Shown here piece by piece: positions 35,801-46,571 of a DNA stretch of 64,000 bases (position 1 is its first letter; each line of letters begins with the position of its first letter). The stretch spans positions 1,731,501 through 1,795,500 of the forward strand of contig JAFEUB010001120.1 in assembly GCA_024529925.1 (NCBI GenBank), given 5' to 3'. This stretch comes from Ophthalmolycus amberensis. Lineage: Eukaryota > Chordata > Actinopteri > Perciformes > Zoarcidae. Position numbers and translations under genes: made by a program. The notes under the pieces were generated by a model that had not been told where the DNA came from, did no database searches, and saw only the letters and a list, made by a program, of their open reading frames with translations.

Positions 35801-37112
35801 GAGGTCCTGAGGTGATGGGACACTGGGAATAAGCGTGGGGGGGAAAAGAGTGATGGAGGCCGCCATTACCTGCAGTTCGTCCGACCCGGACGAAGGGAGA
35901 CCCAGGCCGGCGGCGGGCAGCAGCCTCTGGTCCCCGTGGTGCATGCCGACGCCGTAGCCCTGGGAGCCGTGTGACGTCATCAGCGACAGGTCATGGCGCC
36001 GGTAGGCGTCGAGGCAGCCCAGCTCGCGCCGCTGCTGCTCGTCCAGGCAGGAGGACTTGAGGGCCGAGCGCGCATTGTGCAGGTTGATGAAGTCGGCGGG
36101 CTCTCCGTGGTGGATCTGCTGGTAGTACTGACCCGAGTGCAGCGAGTTCAGCCCGTAGGCCTCCGGGGCCACGGCTGGGTGGGAGTGCTGGAACTCGTAG
36201 TGGAAGGACTGGTGGTGGAGGGGCGTGTATTGGTGGTTGGCCGAGAAGTAGGGCGAGGCGAAGTCCGTCCCCGCCGGCGCCGGGTAGCTGAGCGGGGAGG
36301 AGGAGGAGTAGGCGACCGAGGAGTTGGCCACGGACTCCAGGCACCCGAGCTGCATGAGACGGTAGCTGTTTGATCCGTCGTGACGTATCTACAAGATAAT
36401 AAAGAGACGGGGAAATATATGAGCCGTGTCATTTAGCATCAGCCGGGTTGTCCTCTCTCTGCCTCCCAAACACACTCAAAAACACAACTCACACTCTCAA
36501 AGCGGGGTTTTTTTTGTTCCCACTTTAAACCACCTGAAGGAGATGTCATTTCCACACGCCCGGGAGGGGAACGAACGCACGGCAACAGGAGCCCTCGGTA
36601 TTTTTTTCCCCCTCCCTCCCTTTGGCATGCCTGTCACTCTCCTCGCAGCGTTTTAAAAAGCGTGCTGTTATATATTATTATTATTACCGAGCTGCTGGCA
36701 AATGTACTGTCCCAGCTCTGTCGCTCATTCTGGATGGGAGGTAAGTAGAGTGAGACACAGCGGAGTGTTCCGCCCTAAAATGTTCTAATCACACTGTTGC
36801 CGGCTCACACACGAGCCTCGTTTGCTTCCACACACTCATAAAAAAACCCCGTTTTTTTACCGGCAGCTGCAGTGAGATGCCCGACTCTTTTCTCCCTGCA
36901 TGCATATTATTTTTTATTATCCGTGCGATACAGTATATTCCAGTTCTAGACTTCTTGAGAGCAGATGCTGTCTCGAAATGCCCCCATAACTCAGTTTAAA
37001 CCAAAGCAATATTTATTCCGCTTCTATTATAATTTCATAAATTAAAGGATATGTTGAAATAAATAAGCCATACCTCTGCGTCGTGGACAAGTCCGGGGAA
37101 GGTCGTTGACAT
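23219..37112 (-). CDS. tfap2d: Transcription factor AP-2 delta, eight coding exons
   Basis: The coding exons, in transcript order, are 37112-37074, 36388-35870, 32883-32823, 27682-27517, 25902-25784, 25653-25512, 24699-24586 and 23435-23219. All junctions are GT-AG and the joined frame is open for 458 codons to TAG; human AP-2 delta is about 452. The start MSTTFPGLVHDAE, the next segment IRHDGSNSYRLMQLGCLESV and the insert GSVEAQCGLVLNGQGGVIRR are diagnostic of AP-2 delta. No PPxY motif is present in the activation region, as is known for this paralogue. The basic and helix-span-helix domain spans about residues 215-420. AP-2 delta acts in midbrain and retinal ganglion cell development. It lies 8 kb upstream of tfap2b, head to tail. 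Confidence 0.96.
24586..24699 (-). CDS. tfap2d: tfap2d coding exon 7 (residues 349-387)
   Basis: 114 nt. It encodes QICKEFQDLLSQDRSPLG, SSRPTPILDMDIQRHLTHF and two bases of the next Ser. The acceptor is atcag and the donor is TTCAG before gtaaca. The intron after it has no counterpart in tfap2b. Confidence 0.96.
25481..25499. repeat. Short (GT)n next to tfap2d exon 6 donor
   Basis: About nine GT units; the transcript has (CA)n 12 bases after the 5' splice site at 25510-25511. Confidence 0.88.
25512..25653 (-). CDS. tfap2d: tfap2d coding exon 6 (residues 302-349)
   Basis: 142 nt. It encodes EALHLARDFGYTCETEFPSK, then AVGEHLARQHSEPKE and RKKMVLATK. The donor is ACAAA before gtgaga. A (CA)n tract in the transcript begins about 12 bases into the intron. 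Confidence 0.96.
25784..25902 (-). CDS. tfap2d: tfap2d coding exon 5 (residues 262-302), basic region
   Basis: 119 nt. It encodes AKSKNGGRCLREKLDRLG, then [20 protein letters not shown]. The acceptor is ccgcag and the donor is GAAG before gtaagg. Confidence 0.97.
25903..27516 (-). other. tfap2d intron 4
   Basis: A 1.6 kb intron with a transposon-end-like motif at 26994. Otherwise unremarkable. Confidence 0.8.
26994..27026. mobile_element. Tc1/mariner-like terminal fragment
   Basis: ATATACAGGGGGTGGACAAA followed by ATAAAGGAAAC resembles, from memory, the terminal sequence of a dispersed fish DNA transposon with TA targets. I did not find the opposite end nearby, so only one terminus appears to survive. 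Confidence 0.4.
27517..27682 (-). CDS. tfap2d: tfap2d coding exon 4 (residues 207-262)
   Basis: 166 nt. It encodes GTCVVNPTDL, then [20 protein letters not shown] and [20 protein letters not shown]. The acceptor is tgcag before five G and the donor is CGCAG before gtcagt. It is shorter than the tfap2b equivalent because the linker before FCSVPG is shorter. Confidence 0.96.
30622..30712. repeat. (GT)n microsatellite with GC interruptions
   Basis: An alternating purine-pyrimidine tract of GT, GC and AC steps ending in about 22 pure GT units. Such tracts can adopt Z-DNA. Confidence 0.93.
32776..32804. repeat. (GA)n microsatellite next to tfap2d exon 3 donor
   Basis: About 14 GA units on the plus strand, so a CU tract in the transcript 18-47 bases beyond the 5' splice site at 32821-32822. 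Confidence 0.95.
32823..32883 (-). CDS. tfap2d: tfap2d coding exon 3 (residues 187-207)
   Basis: 61 nt encode GSVEAQCGLVLNGQGGVIRR and one base of the following Gly. The acceptor is ccacag and the donor is AGAG before gtaagg. It is 3n+1 long, like tfap2b exon 3. A (CT)n tract in the transcript begins about 18 bases past the donor. Confidence 0.94.
33736..33766. repeat. (CA)n microsatellite
   Basis: About 15 CA units interrupted by CAAACA. Confidence 0.9.
34878..34900. promoter_or_regulatory. Perfect 23-bp palindrome, candidate factor-binding site
   Basis: CGATAAAAGCG and its exact reverse complement CGCTTTTATCG flank a single A. The arms contain TTTTATCG, a posterior-Hox or Cdx-like core. 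The function is inferred only. Confidence 0.5.
35870..36388 (-). CDS. tfap2d: tfap2d coding exon 2 (residues 14-186), activation domain
   Basis: 519 nt, phase 0 at both ends. The acceptor is ttgtag before ATACGT and the donor is CTGCAG before gtaatg. It is rich in Tyr, His, Ser and Gln: YSSSSPLSYPAPAG, HQYTPLHHQSFHYEFQHSHP and QIHHGEPADFINLHNAR. The frame stays open about 55 codons into intron 2, but the donor is strong and exon 3 matches. Confidence 0.96.
36389..37073 (-). other. tfap2d intron 1
   Basis: A 0.7 kb intron with short AT runs and no recognised element. Confidence 0.8.
37074..37112 (-). CDS. tfap2d: tfap2d coding exon 1 (residues 1-13)
   Basis: 39 nt encode MSTTFPGLVHDAE. The donor is GAG before gtatgg, phase 0. 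The exon is too short for ORF detection and was recognised by its match to the conserved AP-2 delta amino end. Confidence 0.93.
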
Positions 37113-38397
37113 TGTGCTTTCTCCAAAGTAACCCGGTTTTCTTTCCTCCGCTCACTGGCCCGATCGAACAATAATACAAAAATGCCTTAAAATCCTCAAA
37201 AAGCGAGAGAAATGGAAAAGTCCCCCCTTGCGCGCTCTCGGAAACGGCAGAAAGCTGGCGGAAAGCGAGCGTCTCCCCTCTGCACGGACGGGGCTGGCTC
37301 ACGGATTTTGTACTTGTAGGGTATTTCTCGGCTGATGTCGTAGGTCCCTTGGTAATATAGAAGTTTTGAAAATTAAGCATCAGCACTGAGGAATGGGAGG
37401 ACAATAGACGGAGCGGAGCATCCCAGGAGACAAGGAATAAATATTGTATCTTCGCCTTAATAAGGAACCAAGTGCTTCTTTCAACATTTTCGACGCTTTT
37501 TGTGGACATTTTCCTTTTCGACCTGTTTCTATTTTCACATGGTCTTCTGCTCGGTTTCGTCGTGTTATTTATTTTTTTCATTTATTCACACCGGCTATGT
37601 CGCTTTTTTTACAAAAAAAAGTACGGATTTTCAACGGAAATGTAAGTTTGCTTTGAAATATTATAAAGCTAATTCTGACAAATATCACCCGAATAAAACT
37701 GGATTTTCGTTTGTTTCTAAAGCAATCTTTTGATTACTTTAGTCAGCTTCGATAAAGATTTTCATTTGGAAACGGGATGTTTTTGATGCTTTATGCATGC
37801 CTCCGATGAATTTTCATTATCACTGTTTTTAGTGCATTTTTAACATTGTGGTTTATACGGATTTCAAAATGAAACATTCCCACATACACATTTTTCAGGA
37901 GAGATTCAGTCGATGTAACCACAACGGAATCAATAAGATATTTTCTTTCAGTGAATGTATTAATTAAAATAGCGTTAATTAAAAAACAACACGTCAGTTA
38001 TTTATTATTATGACTTTGAATGATTATTAAGTGAGTGCATATGTGCTCATGTAAATCGACAACGCTGCTCATTTTTTTCATTGTTTTTGTTATTTTTACT
38101 AATGCATAAAAACAGCTTTGATTATTTATTTTTTCTTTTTATGGGGGAGGGGGTTACTATGCGTGTTGCCTTTGTGAAGAACCGACAGAAGCACGAGACC
38201 TTGTCTTCTTTCAAATCAGCATTGCAAGTGCGTGCTTGAATGGAAGAATGGACTGTGCTACTGCTTTTATTATTGTTATTATTTGTATTGCTATTATTAG
38301 TGTTGTTGTTCTTGTTGTCATTATTGTTATTATTATATCTGGACACGGCAGATCAGAACTGGGACTATTATTTCGGTCAGTCGGTCATCCTCGTGAC

Positions 38398-38399
<2 letters not shown>

Positions 38400-38463
<64 letters not shown>

Positions 38464-38510
38464 TCCTCTCTTTCTCTCTCTCTCCCTCTCTCTCTCTGCC
38501 TTTCTCCTCG
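38400..38510. repeat. (TC)n imperfect microsatellite
   Basis: A long CT run with occasional G and double-T interruptions. Confidence 0.93.
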
Positions 38511-39014
38511 TGCTGTAACTCACCTGACCACGCGCCCTCGGGGTGGTCCTGCCCAGCTGAACGGAGCCGTTGTGGTGTTGTACAGGAAGACGATGGAGGT
38601 TTTTTTTTGTATGTTAGGCTATTTATTTAAAAGCCTGAATATGCTTTAGAAACAATTAAATAATACAATCAGGTGAAACATCCTCTTCAACACAAACAGG
38701 TCAATTATTTTGCTGACGTCTTATTGGATAATAACACAGCATCAAATAGTAACAGGTGTACAGAGCCACGCAGTGAGTAAGGTACAGAGCATATATTATC
38801 AGAATGAATATTCAGACAGCAGCCTATTGCTGCCTTGCCCTTAGGCCACCCGGGGAAGCAACAGAGATACAAAACATAAAAAAGCAGAAGCCCAAAGGTT
38901 GTGGTCACAGCCTGAAGAGGAGCAAAGGGAAATAAAGGAGAGGGGAGGAGAGGAAACTGAAGGAGGAGAGAGAAGAGTCTTTCAGATTTCCTGCCATTCA
39001 AAACAAACCCAACA

Positions 39015-39063
39015 GAGAGAGAGGGATGGGGGAGAGAGGGAGCGAGGGAGAGAGGGAGAGAGG

Positions 39064-39102
<39 letters not shown>

Positions 39103-39118
39103 CGAGAGAGAGAGGGAG
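39015..39118. repeat. (GA)n imperfect microsatellite
   Basis: A GA-rich run with GGGA and GCGA interruptions. Confidence 0.92.
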
Positions 39119-39767
39119 ATAATCCCTAATCAGTCTTGTTTTGGATGTTGTTTCCCTGCTCAGCTGTAACTGTAACCAACGCGACTCCCTGATATTATTA
39201 AAGTGCAGACTGTGACCGTGCTGACGCCGGGACGCCGGGATTGACTCTGCAATTTAATGAAGCAACTATTTCCCCTCCCATCTGTTACTGCATCTCTCTC
39301 TCTCTGTCCTAATCAGTTTCAATAATGCCAAATAATAACGACACACTAGTCAATAACCCATTTTAATGTCATTCTTTTTTTTGTCATATATTAGAAAAGG
39401 TGGCTATTTTTGCTCTTTTGATAGTTCTTATTGATTTCTTCCTCATATGGCTGGAAAATACATTTTCCACCTCACATAAGGCTAATAAATCCTCCCAAAC
39501 AAGCTGAACTATTCCCAAAGATCTCCTCTTTCTTCTTGATCCCGACTATTTAGCCCAGTGCAGTCGCATCAGACAAACACAAACGGCCCGGGCGGAGACA
39601 CAGGAGGAGCAGGGGCCGCCCTAAATAGCCTCCCTTGAAAAGTTCTCAAGGCCTTTTATATTTTAATTAACCGTTACCGATTGTTTTGCCTCGGGGCTCG
39701 ACGTGAAACCTCTGCACGACGAGACCGGTGAAGGCCGGTTGTCGCACGCCAGGTATTACAAAATGAA

Positions 39768-39826
<59 letters not shown>
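39768..39826. repeat. (GA)n microsatellite
   Basis: About 29 GA units, nearly perfect. Confidence 0.95.
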
Positions 39827-39833
<7 letters not shown>

Positions 39834-40362
39834 GGAGAGGTGGGTGAGTGGAAGAAGGAGGAGGGATGAATGAGAAGGCCACCGGGCAAAGAGAGATGGA
39901 GAGCGCAAGAGAGAGCTTTGGTGTCAATTAAGATACCTCAAGCGATTCGAAATGTGATCATATGATCAGGATTTTGTGATATAATGTTCTTATTTTGGGC
40001 AGAAATTATCATGAAAAAACGTACCAGAAACTCGAGGGCAGAAACTCGAGCTAAAATGACACCAGGAGGGGTTTGGCAGGAAATCACGCTGACTCTTTCC
40101 TCTCACATCAAGTTGAATCAAAAGACATTACACCTGAGAATATAGTTCTGCAGGTTTGAGAGAGAGATAGACAAAAATGAAAACGTGAAACCCGGCAGTC
40201 TAATTTGTCTATAAAAGCCGTGCAAGTGAGTTTCCTACAACCAGACGGTTGACCCCAAAGTCTGCACAGTCCATTGACCGGTGTCCTAACAGATCACTGA
40301 GCGCGCGAGTCACTTTTCGTTCTTTATGTCAGCAGGAGGTTTTGGTGGTGAGCTCTCCTGCT

Positions 40363-40363
<1 letters not shown>

Positions 40364-40408
<45 letters not shown>
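40364..40408. repeat. (TA)n microsatellite
   Basis: About 22 TA units, uninterrupted. Confidence 0.95.
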
Positions 40409-40410
<2 letters not shown>

Positions 40411-43008
40411 TTGAGATATAATATGCAGGCAGTGCAGCCACCATTGCTGCCAACCCGAGGCACTAGTTGCACGGTAGACGGTCCTAATAGGGCTTAATGC
40501 TGACGAGTGGCCCCGCTTTTACCGGGGGCTTGGAGCGCCACACCAGATGCGCACTGATCTTCGGACAGGAGCCAGTCCATCTGCCGCCTGACGAGGCAGG
40601 GAAAGGCCCTAAACCCCGCACGGTATACAGCCCAGAGGCGAGAATTTAGATCAGCCCCAAGGTTCCCTGGATGGACCGCTGCTCCTGCAGAGGGGAGGGG
40701 GCCATGGTGCCATATTTCTTGAGCAAGTGGCAGAAAACAAGACAGCGTGGAGAGGCAGACGATTAGGATTTGAGCTATTGGGCATGTGGCACTTTGGCTA
40801 ACTCATGTATGGTATTTGCGACATTTTATTATTGTAATTCGGGAGATATTTGAAGAAAGAAAGAAACACAATCACGTCAGGGAGAATAAAGTACCCTCTA
40901 AAATGAAAACTCGTTCCATTTGTTCCTAGAAAATGATGCTTTTTCCAGAAACAAAATAGGCTGTTCATCAGCTTTTGTCACTTTGGATTGCACATATCAA
41001 ATGAAAGGATTTAGTTTCAGCTCAATGTTAAATAAATAATCCCCAATCCAACATATTATGTTTAAAATGAAGTTTCCCTTAAAACACAAAGTTCATAATA
41101 TAAAAAAAACATTTCCCATGTGATACTAAGCGAGATGTCACCCCTCTCTTGGAATCACTATCAGTCCTGATTGGTTTAAATGGTTTATTAGAGGCCACAA
41201 TTTATTTATAACAGATCACGATATAGCCTGCAGTTATTTATCTTATTGCAGAGTAAACAGTAATCCCCTTACTGCTTTAAGGCAATTCTTTAGGTACATT
41301 GTGTCCGATTGTAACACAGCAAGTGATAGTGGGTGCTGCACCCATGCTGATAATGCATATAATGAGCCTATAGGACTACACAGGATTATTTCCCTTTCAC
41401 GGTTTGCCTCGTAAACATGCTCTATATGCATATATGCAATTTTATATTTCATTAATTACATGTATAGTCTGAGGTAAGAGCAGTTAGAAGAAAAGCATGA
41501 ACTCACAACACGGTCTGCTTCCAGTCTGCACATGTGTTGGCCTTGTTTATGAGTCTGTTTTGGTTTTAATCAGCCCCGGTCAGACACCGGCCTCATATGG
41601 CCATGAGCGTCCGTTAACTCGGTCCTGTAGCCTATCTGTGTGTGTGTGTGTGTGTGTGTTTAGGCCTGCACCTTTCCAGCCAAAATAGCGACTGGCATCA
41701 TGAAGAGCAACCATAACAAACGGCCCAGAAGATGTTTGTCCTCCATCAACAGCGAAAAAGCAATTAAGAAAATGGTGTCTGACCTACATACAGGATGCGC
41801 CTCGGAAGGAAGCACAGGTTAATATGCTAATATGGATCCGCTAATTGTGGGGATTTACTTGTCGGTTTGCGGCGGGGAGGGGCCGGGGCGTCACTGCCTC
41901 GTTTAAGCCGTCAAGATTTTCAGCAAATTAATTTCTCCCCATGCAGTGCGCGAGGTGAGGAGAGCAGAGGAGGCAGGAAACAGGTGGTCGCTGCCAAATG
42001 GACAGTAAGGGAGAGACAGACCAGTATGTCCAGATAGTCCAGATTTACAGACAACACCCCCCCCCCCCCCTCACCCCACATAAAATCTGGATTATATTCT
42101 ACTACTTTTATCATATTTCCTGACATTTATTTTCCGATAGGAATATTAATACAAATATATAAAATGCATCCAAGTCAAATGCACTCATATTAATTATTAT
42201 CGCCCCGGGGTGACGCCCCCCCCCGCCACACACACACAGCCTATACAGAGCCGCAGGACGTTTAGGCTACTTCAAGGACCCGTCATATCTCCAGGAAACA
42301 ATCTTTTTTGAGAGAGAGAGAGAAATAAAATGCAGGAATAACACGGATGCTGAGGACAGCCACCGGGTATCATTGCCGGTTTGTGTTGTCAATTAGCGGG
42401 TAACTTCTTGTTCTTTTGTTGCAGTAATTACTCCTGAAGTCAATTCAGAAGTTCAACTGCAGACACGTGTCAGCTGCTGCGAAAACCGTAAAGAAAAGGC
42501 CAATCTGCTGCCAACGGACAGTCACTCAGCAACATATTGATGTATATATAATCCGTAGGCCTGTACACGGCAATAATAATTATTAAAAAAACAAAGCCCT
42601 GCGCTTTTTTGGACCATGCCCCTTTTCGTCTGTTATTGTTTTCTTTGAAATTTTAATTAATTTTATATTTGGGTTCAAACTTTTAAATTTGCCACTATAT
42701 ATATGTTATATATATATATTCTTTCAAAAAGAATTGAAGTGTAAACTATAAACAACAAAAACTATAAGTTAAGTAAATGGCAGTTACAACGCAGTCTGTA
42801 ACTGCGTTACTTCTCTAGCACAGGACCAAGCTCCTCCTCTGTGTGGTTAAACTGTCAAAAACAAGTTGTTTTACTTTTGTTGTTTGCGATCATAAAAAAA
42901 AGTGTTTTCCCCCATTTTGCTGTTCTTGTCCCGACCAGCAGAGTGCGCCGCTTTGGCAGTGCAGCCTGAGGGGAGATTAACCTGCAAGTCTCTGAGAAAA
43001 GGGAGGAC

Positions 43009-43012
43009 ACAC

Positions 43013-43081
<69 letters not shown>
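43009..43081. repeat. (CA)n microsatellite
   Basis: About 35 CA units with two G interruptions. Confidence 0.95.
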
Positions 43082-43225
43082 AATTCAAAACCTCTCTCAC
43101 TTTGAAAGAAGTATACATGCAAGGGGGGCGACGCAGGTTCAATGACTTTGATCGTGTAATTCCTGTGTAATCTCTGTAATCTTTTAAAGCAGAGCTGTTT
43201 AAATGTATGTTGTATGTGTGCGATT

Positions 43226-43261
<36 letters not shown>

Positions 43262-44570
43262 CTGTGTGTGCGTAATGCTCATTGGATTAACAAGATGAAG
43301 CAGAGGCCGAGACTACAATTAAAAGAAAATCTTTAAGAATCAAACGATTTTACAGATTTTTCCACTCCAGTAGAGACCAGCAGATGCAGGCTGGAGTTGG
43401 TAAGGCTGTGCAATATGTTTATGCCACACAGACATTCTCAGTGTTAGCTCGTTTAAAGAGTTCATTCAAAGTGTCTTATCCGTCAGCTGGCTGTGAGTGT
43501 TATTAGGCAGTTAGACGGATGTTCTCCTCAGGACACTCTGCAGTCTTCACAGTCAAACGGAGGACATTTACATCTGCTACGACGGCCTCCGTGGCAGCAT
43601 ACTTTGACCTTTTTTATTATCGTAAAGTTCCATGGGATGTCACTGATGTTCCTTCTATTTGTTGCATGACAACAATGTAAACACATGTGATTATATGGAA
43701 GCAATGCAAAATAAATCATGATCATGAGAACTTTCAGATTTGTGTCTTGTCTTTCTATCTGGGGGGGGGGGGGGGCATCTACATACAAAACCATGAAGTC
43801 CTAATTTACCCAACTCTTTATATATGTATTAAAAATCAATTTGACTGTGACTGTTAGGCTTTGCTGCAACATTTCATTGTTACACTGCGATGGGAAACAC
43901 AAGCCATTGTCTGTTGGTGAACAATGGCTGTTGATATTACAAACTAATCTCATAAGAGTTCAAGTGAGGTCACCAGACCGAAGATCTTGGCGTCCAGCCA
44001 ACACATTTAGTTTCTGTTCAGTTGTTTTCTTTTGTGGCCTTCAGATGATGCAGAGCACACCGCTCAGCATCACACACAACCAAATGAACTTTCAAGTCAA
44101 TTTATTTGTTGGCTGTGTGACTCATTTTGTAGACTTGAACAGTGGCTGTAAAAGTAGTTTTGTCATTTATGGAGCACATCAGCAGCTGTGTTCAACTTAT
44201 CTTATGGGAATAATTCTTTATAAACTGGTGCCAGAGATAATTTACAACATGCAAAATGTAAAGTGAAAGCAGAGTGACCTGGAAAGGAGCACACTCTTGT
44301 GTTCCTGGCTTGTTTTGGTTATGCTTGAACATAATCTTGATATTCCAGCTGCAAGACCAGTTTTGTACAGCCTTGTCTGATGACGTTGAAACAATTTTTG
44401 TCGTTTAATTTATATTGCAAACAATGCAAAAGGTTAGATTAATTTAAATTATGAAATTTGAATGGTGAAAAAGGTGAAAAAGTAGATTTACATGTGTCTC
44501 ATGTAGATTCCAGCTAATTACACCATAGTAATCGTATAAAGGCTGCCACACACACTTACCAAACTACCTC

Positions 44571-44625
44571 TTCAATTCAATTCAATTCAATTCAATTCAA
44601 TTCAATTCAATTCAATTCAATTCAA
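44571..44625. repeat. (TTCAA)11 pentanucleotide array, LINE 3' microsatellite
   Basis: Eleven perfect TTCAA units directly joined to the LINE tail at 44626. In the element's own orientation (minus strand) this is the terminal tandem repeat that follows the 3' UTR. Confidence 0.95.
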
Positions 44626-44715
44626 AGCTTTATTGTCATATGTGCAGTAAAGAAACACGTTTCCCTGTACAATGAAATTCTTACTTTGCTGCCCACACTG
44701 GATGCCGTCAGAATA
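44626..44715 (-). mobile_element. LINE 3' tail with ATTGA-type terminal repeats
   Basis: On the minus strand it reads AAGAATTTCATTGTACAGGG, then ACTGCACATATGACAATAAA and GCTTTGAATTG. This is the common 3' terminus of a fish non-LTR retrotransposon family. Only the tail is present and the insertion is 5'-truncated. Confidence 0.75.
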
Positions 44716-45742
44716 TATAAGTAGTGTATAAAATCTAAATAGAATATAGTAAATACGAAAAAATAGAAATATAAAATTTAAAAGAAAAAAGAAAGAAAAG
44801 TAAACTCTTTGAATGTACATACTGGCAGCATAACACACGTAGCTGTCCATAAATATGGAAGGAATTGAACCATAGACATATGCAAGATATTGTTCTAACT
44901 ATTAGACTGCACGGGCGCGATGTTCTTTCAAACTGCGTGAGAGGGGCAACATCTTCGGGCAGTGCTCGATAAACTATGGTCTGAACACTCCCAGGTGTTC
45001 TTTAAAGGTGCCACAGTGGACCACCACAAAAATAAGAGATATATCTCAAGCGGGGAACATATGAAAGTTAGAGTATTTCAAGCTTTCTCTCTACTGTCAT
45101 GTCCTAATCGGGTAGAACGATTGACAATAAACAGAACATGCAACACCAACACATGTATGTCAAAAAAGCTAGCAGATAGTTAAACTAACAGAACTTCTGA
45201 AGAGTTTGTAAAAAAGCCGCTCTTTTTGTATAACTTGACCAAGGATTTCCATTTTGTCCCTCACAGGCCACCATTAGACGTATGGATTTCCCTCACCCCC
45301 CCTCTGTCAACCTCAACTGTCTCACAGTGTTGTGTTTTTAGCCTTTAATGCTTTTGGTTATCCTCAAACGCAACAGAGGCAGATCTGAAACAGGAAAAGT
45401 GCGGATGAAACAATACCCAAATCGAGCAGCGAGGACTGAGTGAGACGCTGGAAAAGTTGAAAGCAGAGTTGGTCAATTATAACAGACTCCTCCGGCTTTG
45501 AGCCTTTGGTCGACCATAAGCTCATACGCTGTTTTCTTAAGTCATCCGCTGCCAGAGAAATCCTGTTTACTGTGTAACAACCAGCGTGGTTGTCAACCGC
45601 AGTGTACACGCATGCACCTGAGATCACAGACCTGCTGCTTTACGGCAAGACAAACACCCACATTACACACTCACACACACCGCAACACACAGGAAACACA
45701 CCGCAACAACACTGATATGAGCACATAAGGAGGGAGTTGAAC

Positions 45743-45876
45743 CGGTGTGTGTGTGCGTGTGTGTGTGTGTTTGTGTGTGACTGCTCCGGTATAATTACCA
45801 GGGAAGTCTCCTGATGTGGAACCTTTGCTGTTCTCACAATGAACCCATTTACTGCTGCAAACCATCAAACACCTGC

Positions 45877-45936
<60 letters not shown>

Positions 45937-46134
45937 CAGAGGCTGATGGTTTACATATACCAGCATGCACACACATACACACACACAGGCCTTGAGAAAT
46001 GCATACACACACACACACGTACACACACACACAAACCATTTCAAACGAATGCAGGGAAATAAACAGAGACGAGAGCACACAACCCCTTCACCCCTCTGGG
46101 AATTTTACTATTCTGCACTTCTCTGCTTCTCTCA

Positions 46135-46190
<56 letters not shown>

Positions 46191-46322
46191 TCTCTCCCTC
46201 TTTTCCTCTCGTCTCTTCCTCTGCTCCTTTGTCTCCCTGATTATGCAGTCGATCCCAGGGTGCGCTACTCACTGAGATCATCCACCTGTCAATCTGAAGC
46301 ACACACACACACACACACACGC
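45743..46322. repeat. Microsatellite cluster: GT, CA, CT and CA blocks
   Basis: GT-rich 45743-45780, (CA)n 45882-45930, CA-rich 45965-46032, (CT)n then (CA)n 46137-46191, and (CA)n 46299-46322. All are simple repeats without a coding signal. Confidence 0.92.
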
Positions 46323-46521
46323 ACACTTTTTTTTTTGCACACACCATTCCACCAGTGATATTGATACAGAGGAAATATTAACGACTTCACTCACCTGCAA
46401 TACACCGTTGTATCTTGCACTTCCAACAGCGGGCCATGCAATTCATCAAGACACAGTTCTGGAAACTTCCACTCAAATGAAAAAAAAGTGTGGTGAAATA
46501 ACATTGAATGCTTTGTCCCTG

Positions 46522-46569
<48 letters not shown>
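46522..46569. repeat. (CA)n microsatellite
   Basis: About 24 CA units. Confidence 0.95.

Positions 46570-46571
<2 letters not shown>

Larger units (their letters stand above)
32884..35869 (-). other. tfap2d intron 2
   Basis: A 3.0 kb intron with (CA)n at 33736-33766, AT-rich DNA at 34340-34830, and a non-repetitive block at 34840-35130 that holds a perfect 23-bp palindrome. A poly-G run lies at 35655-35667. Confidence 0.8.
37113..41000. other. Upstream flank of tfap2d, proximal part
   Basis: Probable 5' UTR and promoter side of tfap2d. It contains an ATT-rich trinucleotide stretch (38263-38340), (TC)n at 38400-38510, GA tracts at 39015-39118 and 39768-39826, (TA)n at 40364-40408 and a GC-rich non-repetitive block at 40420-40760. 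No coding exon was recognised and no clear TATA box was assigned. Confidence 0.65.

Noticed and set aside
35669..35869. Open frame continuing past the tfap2d exon 2 donor
   Set aside because: The donor CAG-gtaatg is at the conserved position, and exon 3 GSVEAQCG matches AP-2 delta; the extension is intron read-through.
43841..44266. 141-codon open frame upstream of tfap2d
   Set aside because: No domain, no exon signals and ordinary AT-rich composition; a chance frame in a 27 kb non-coding stretch.
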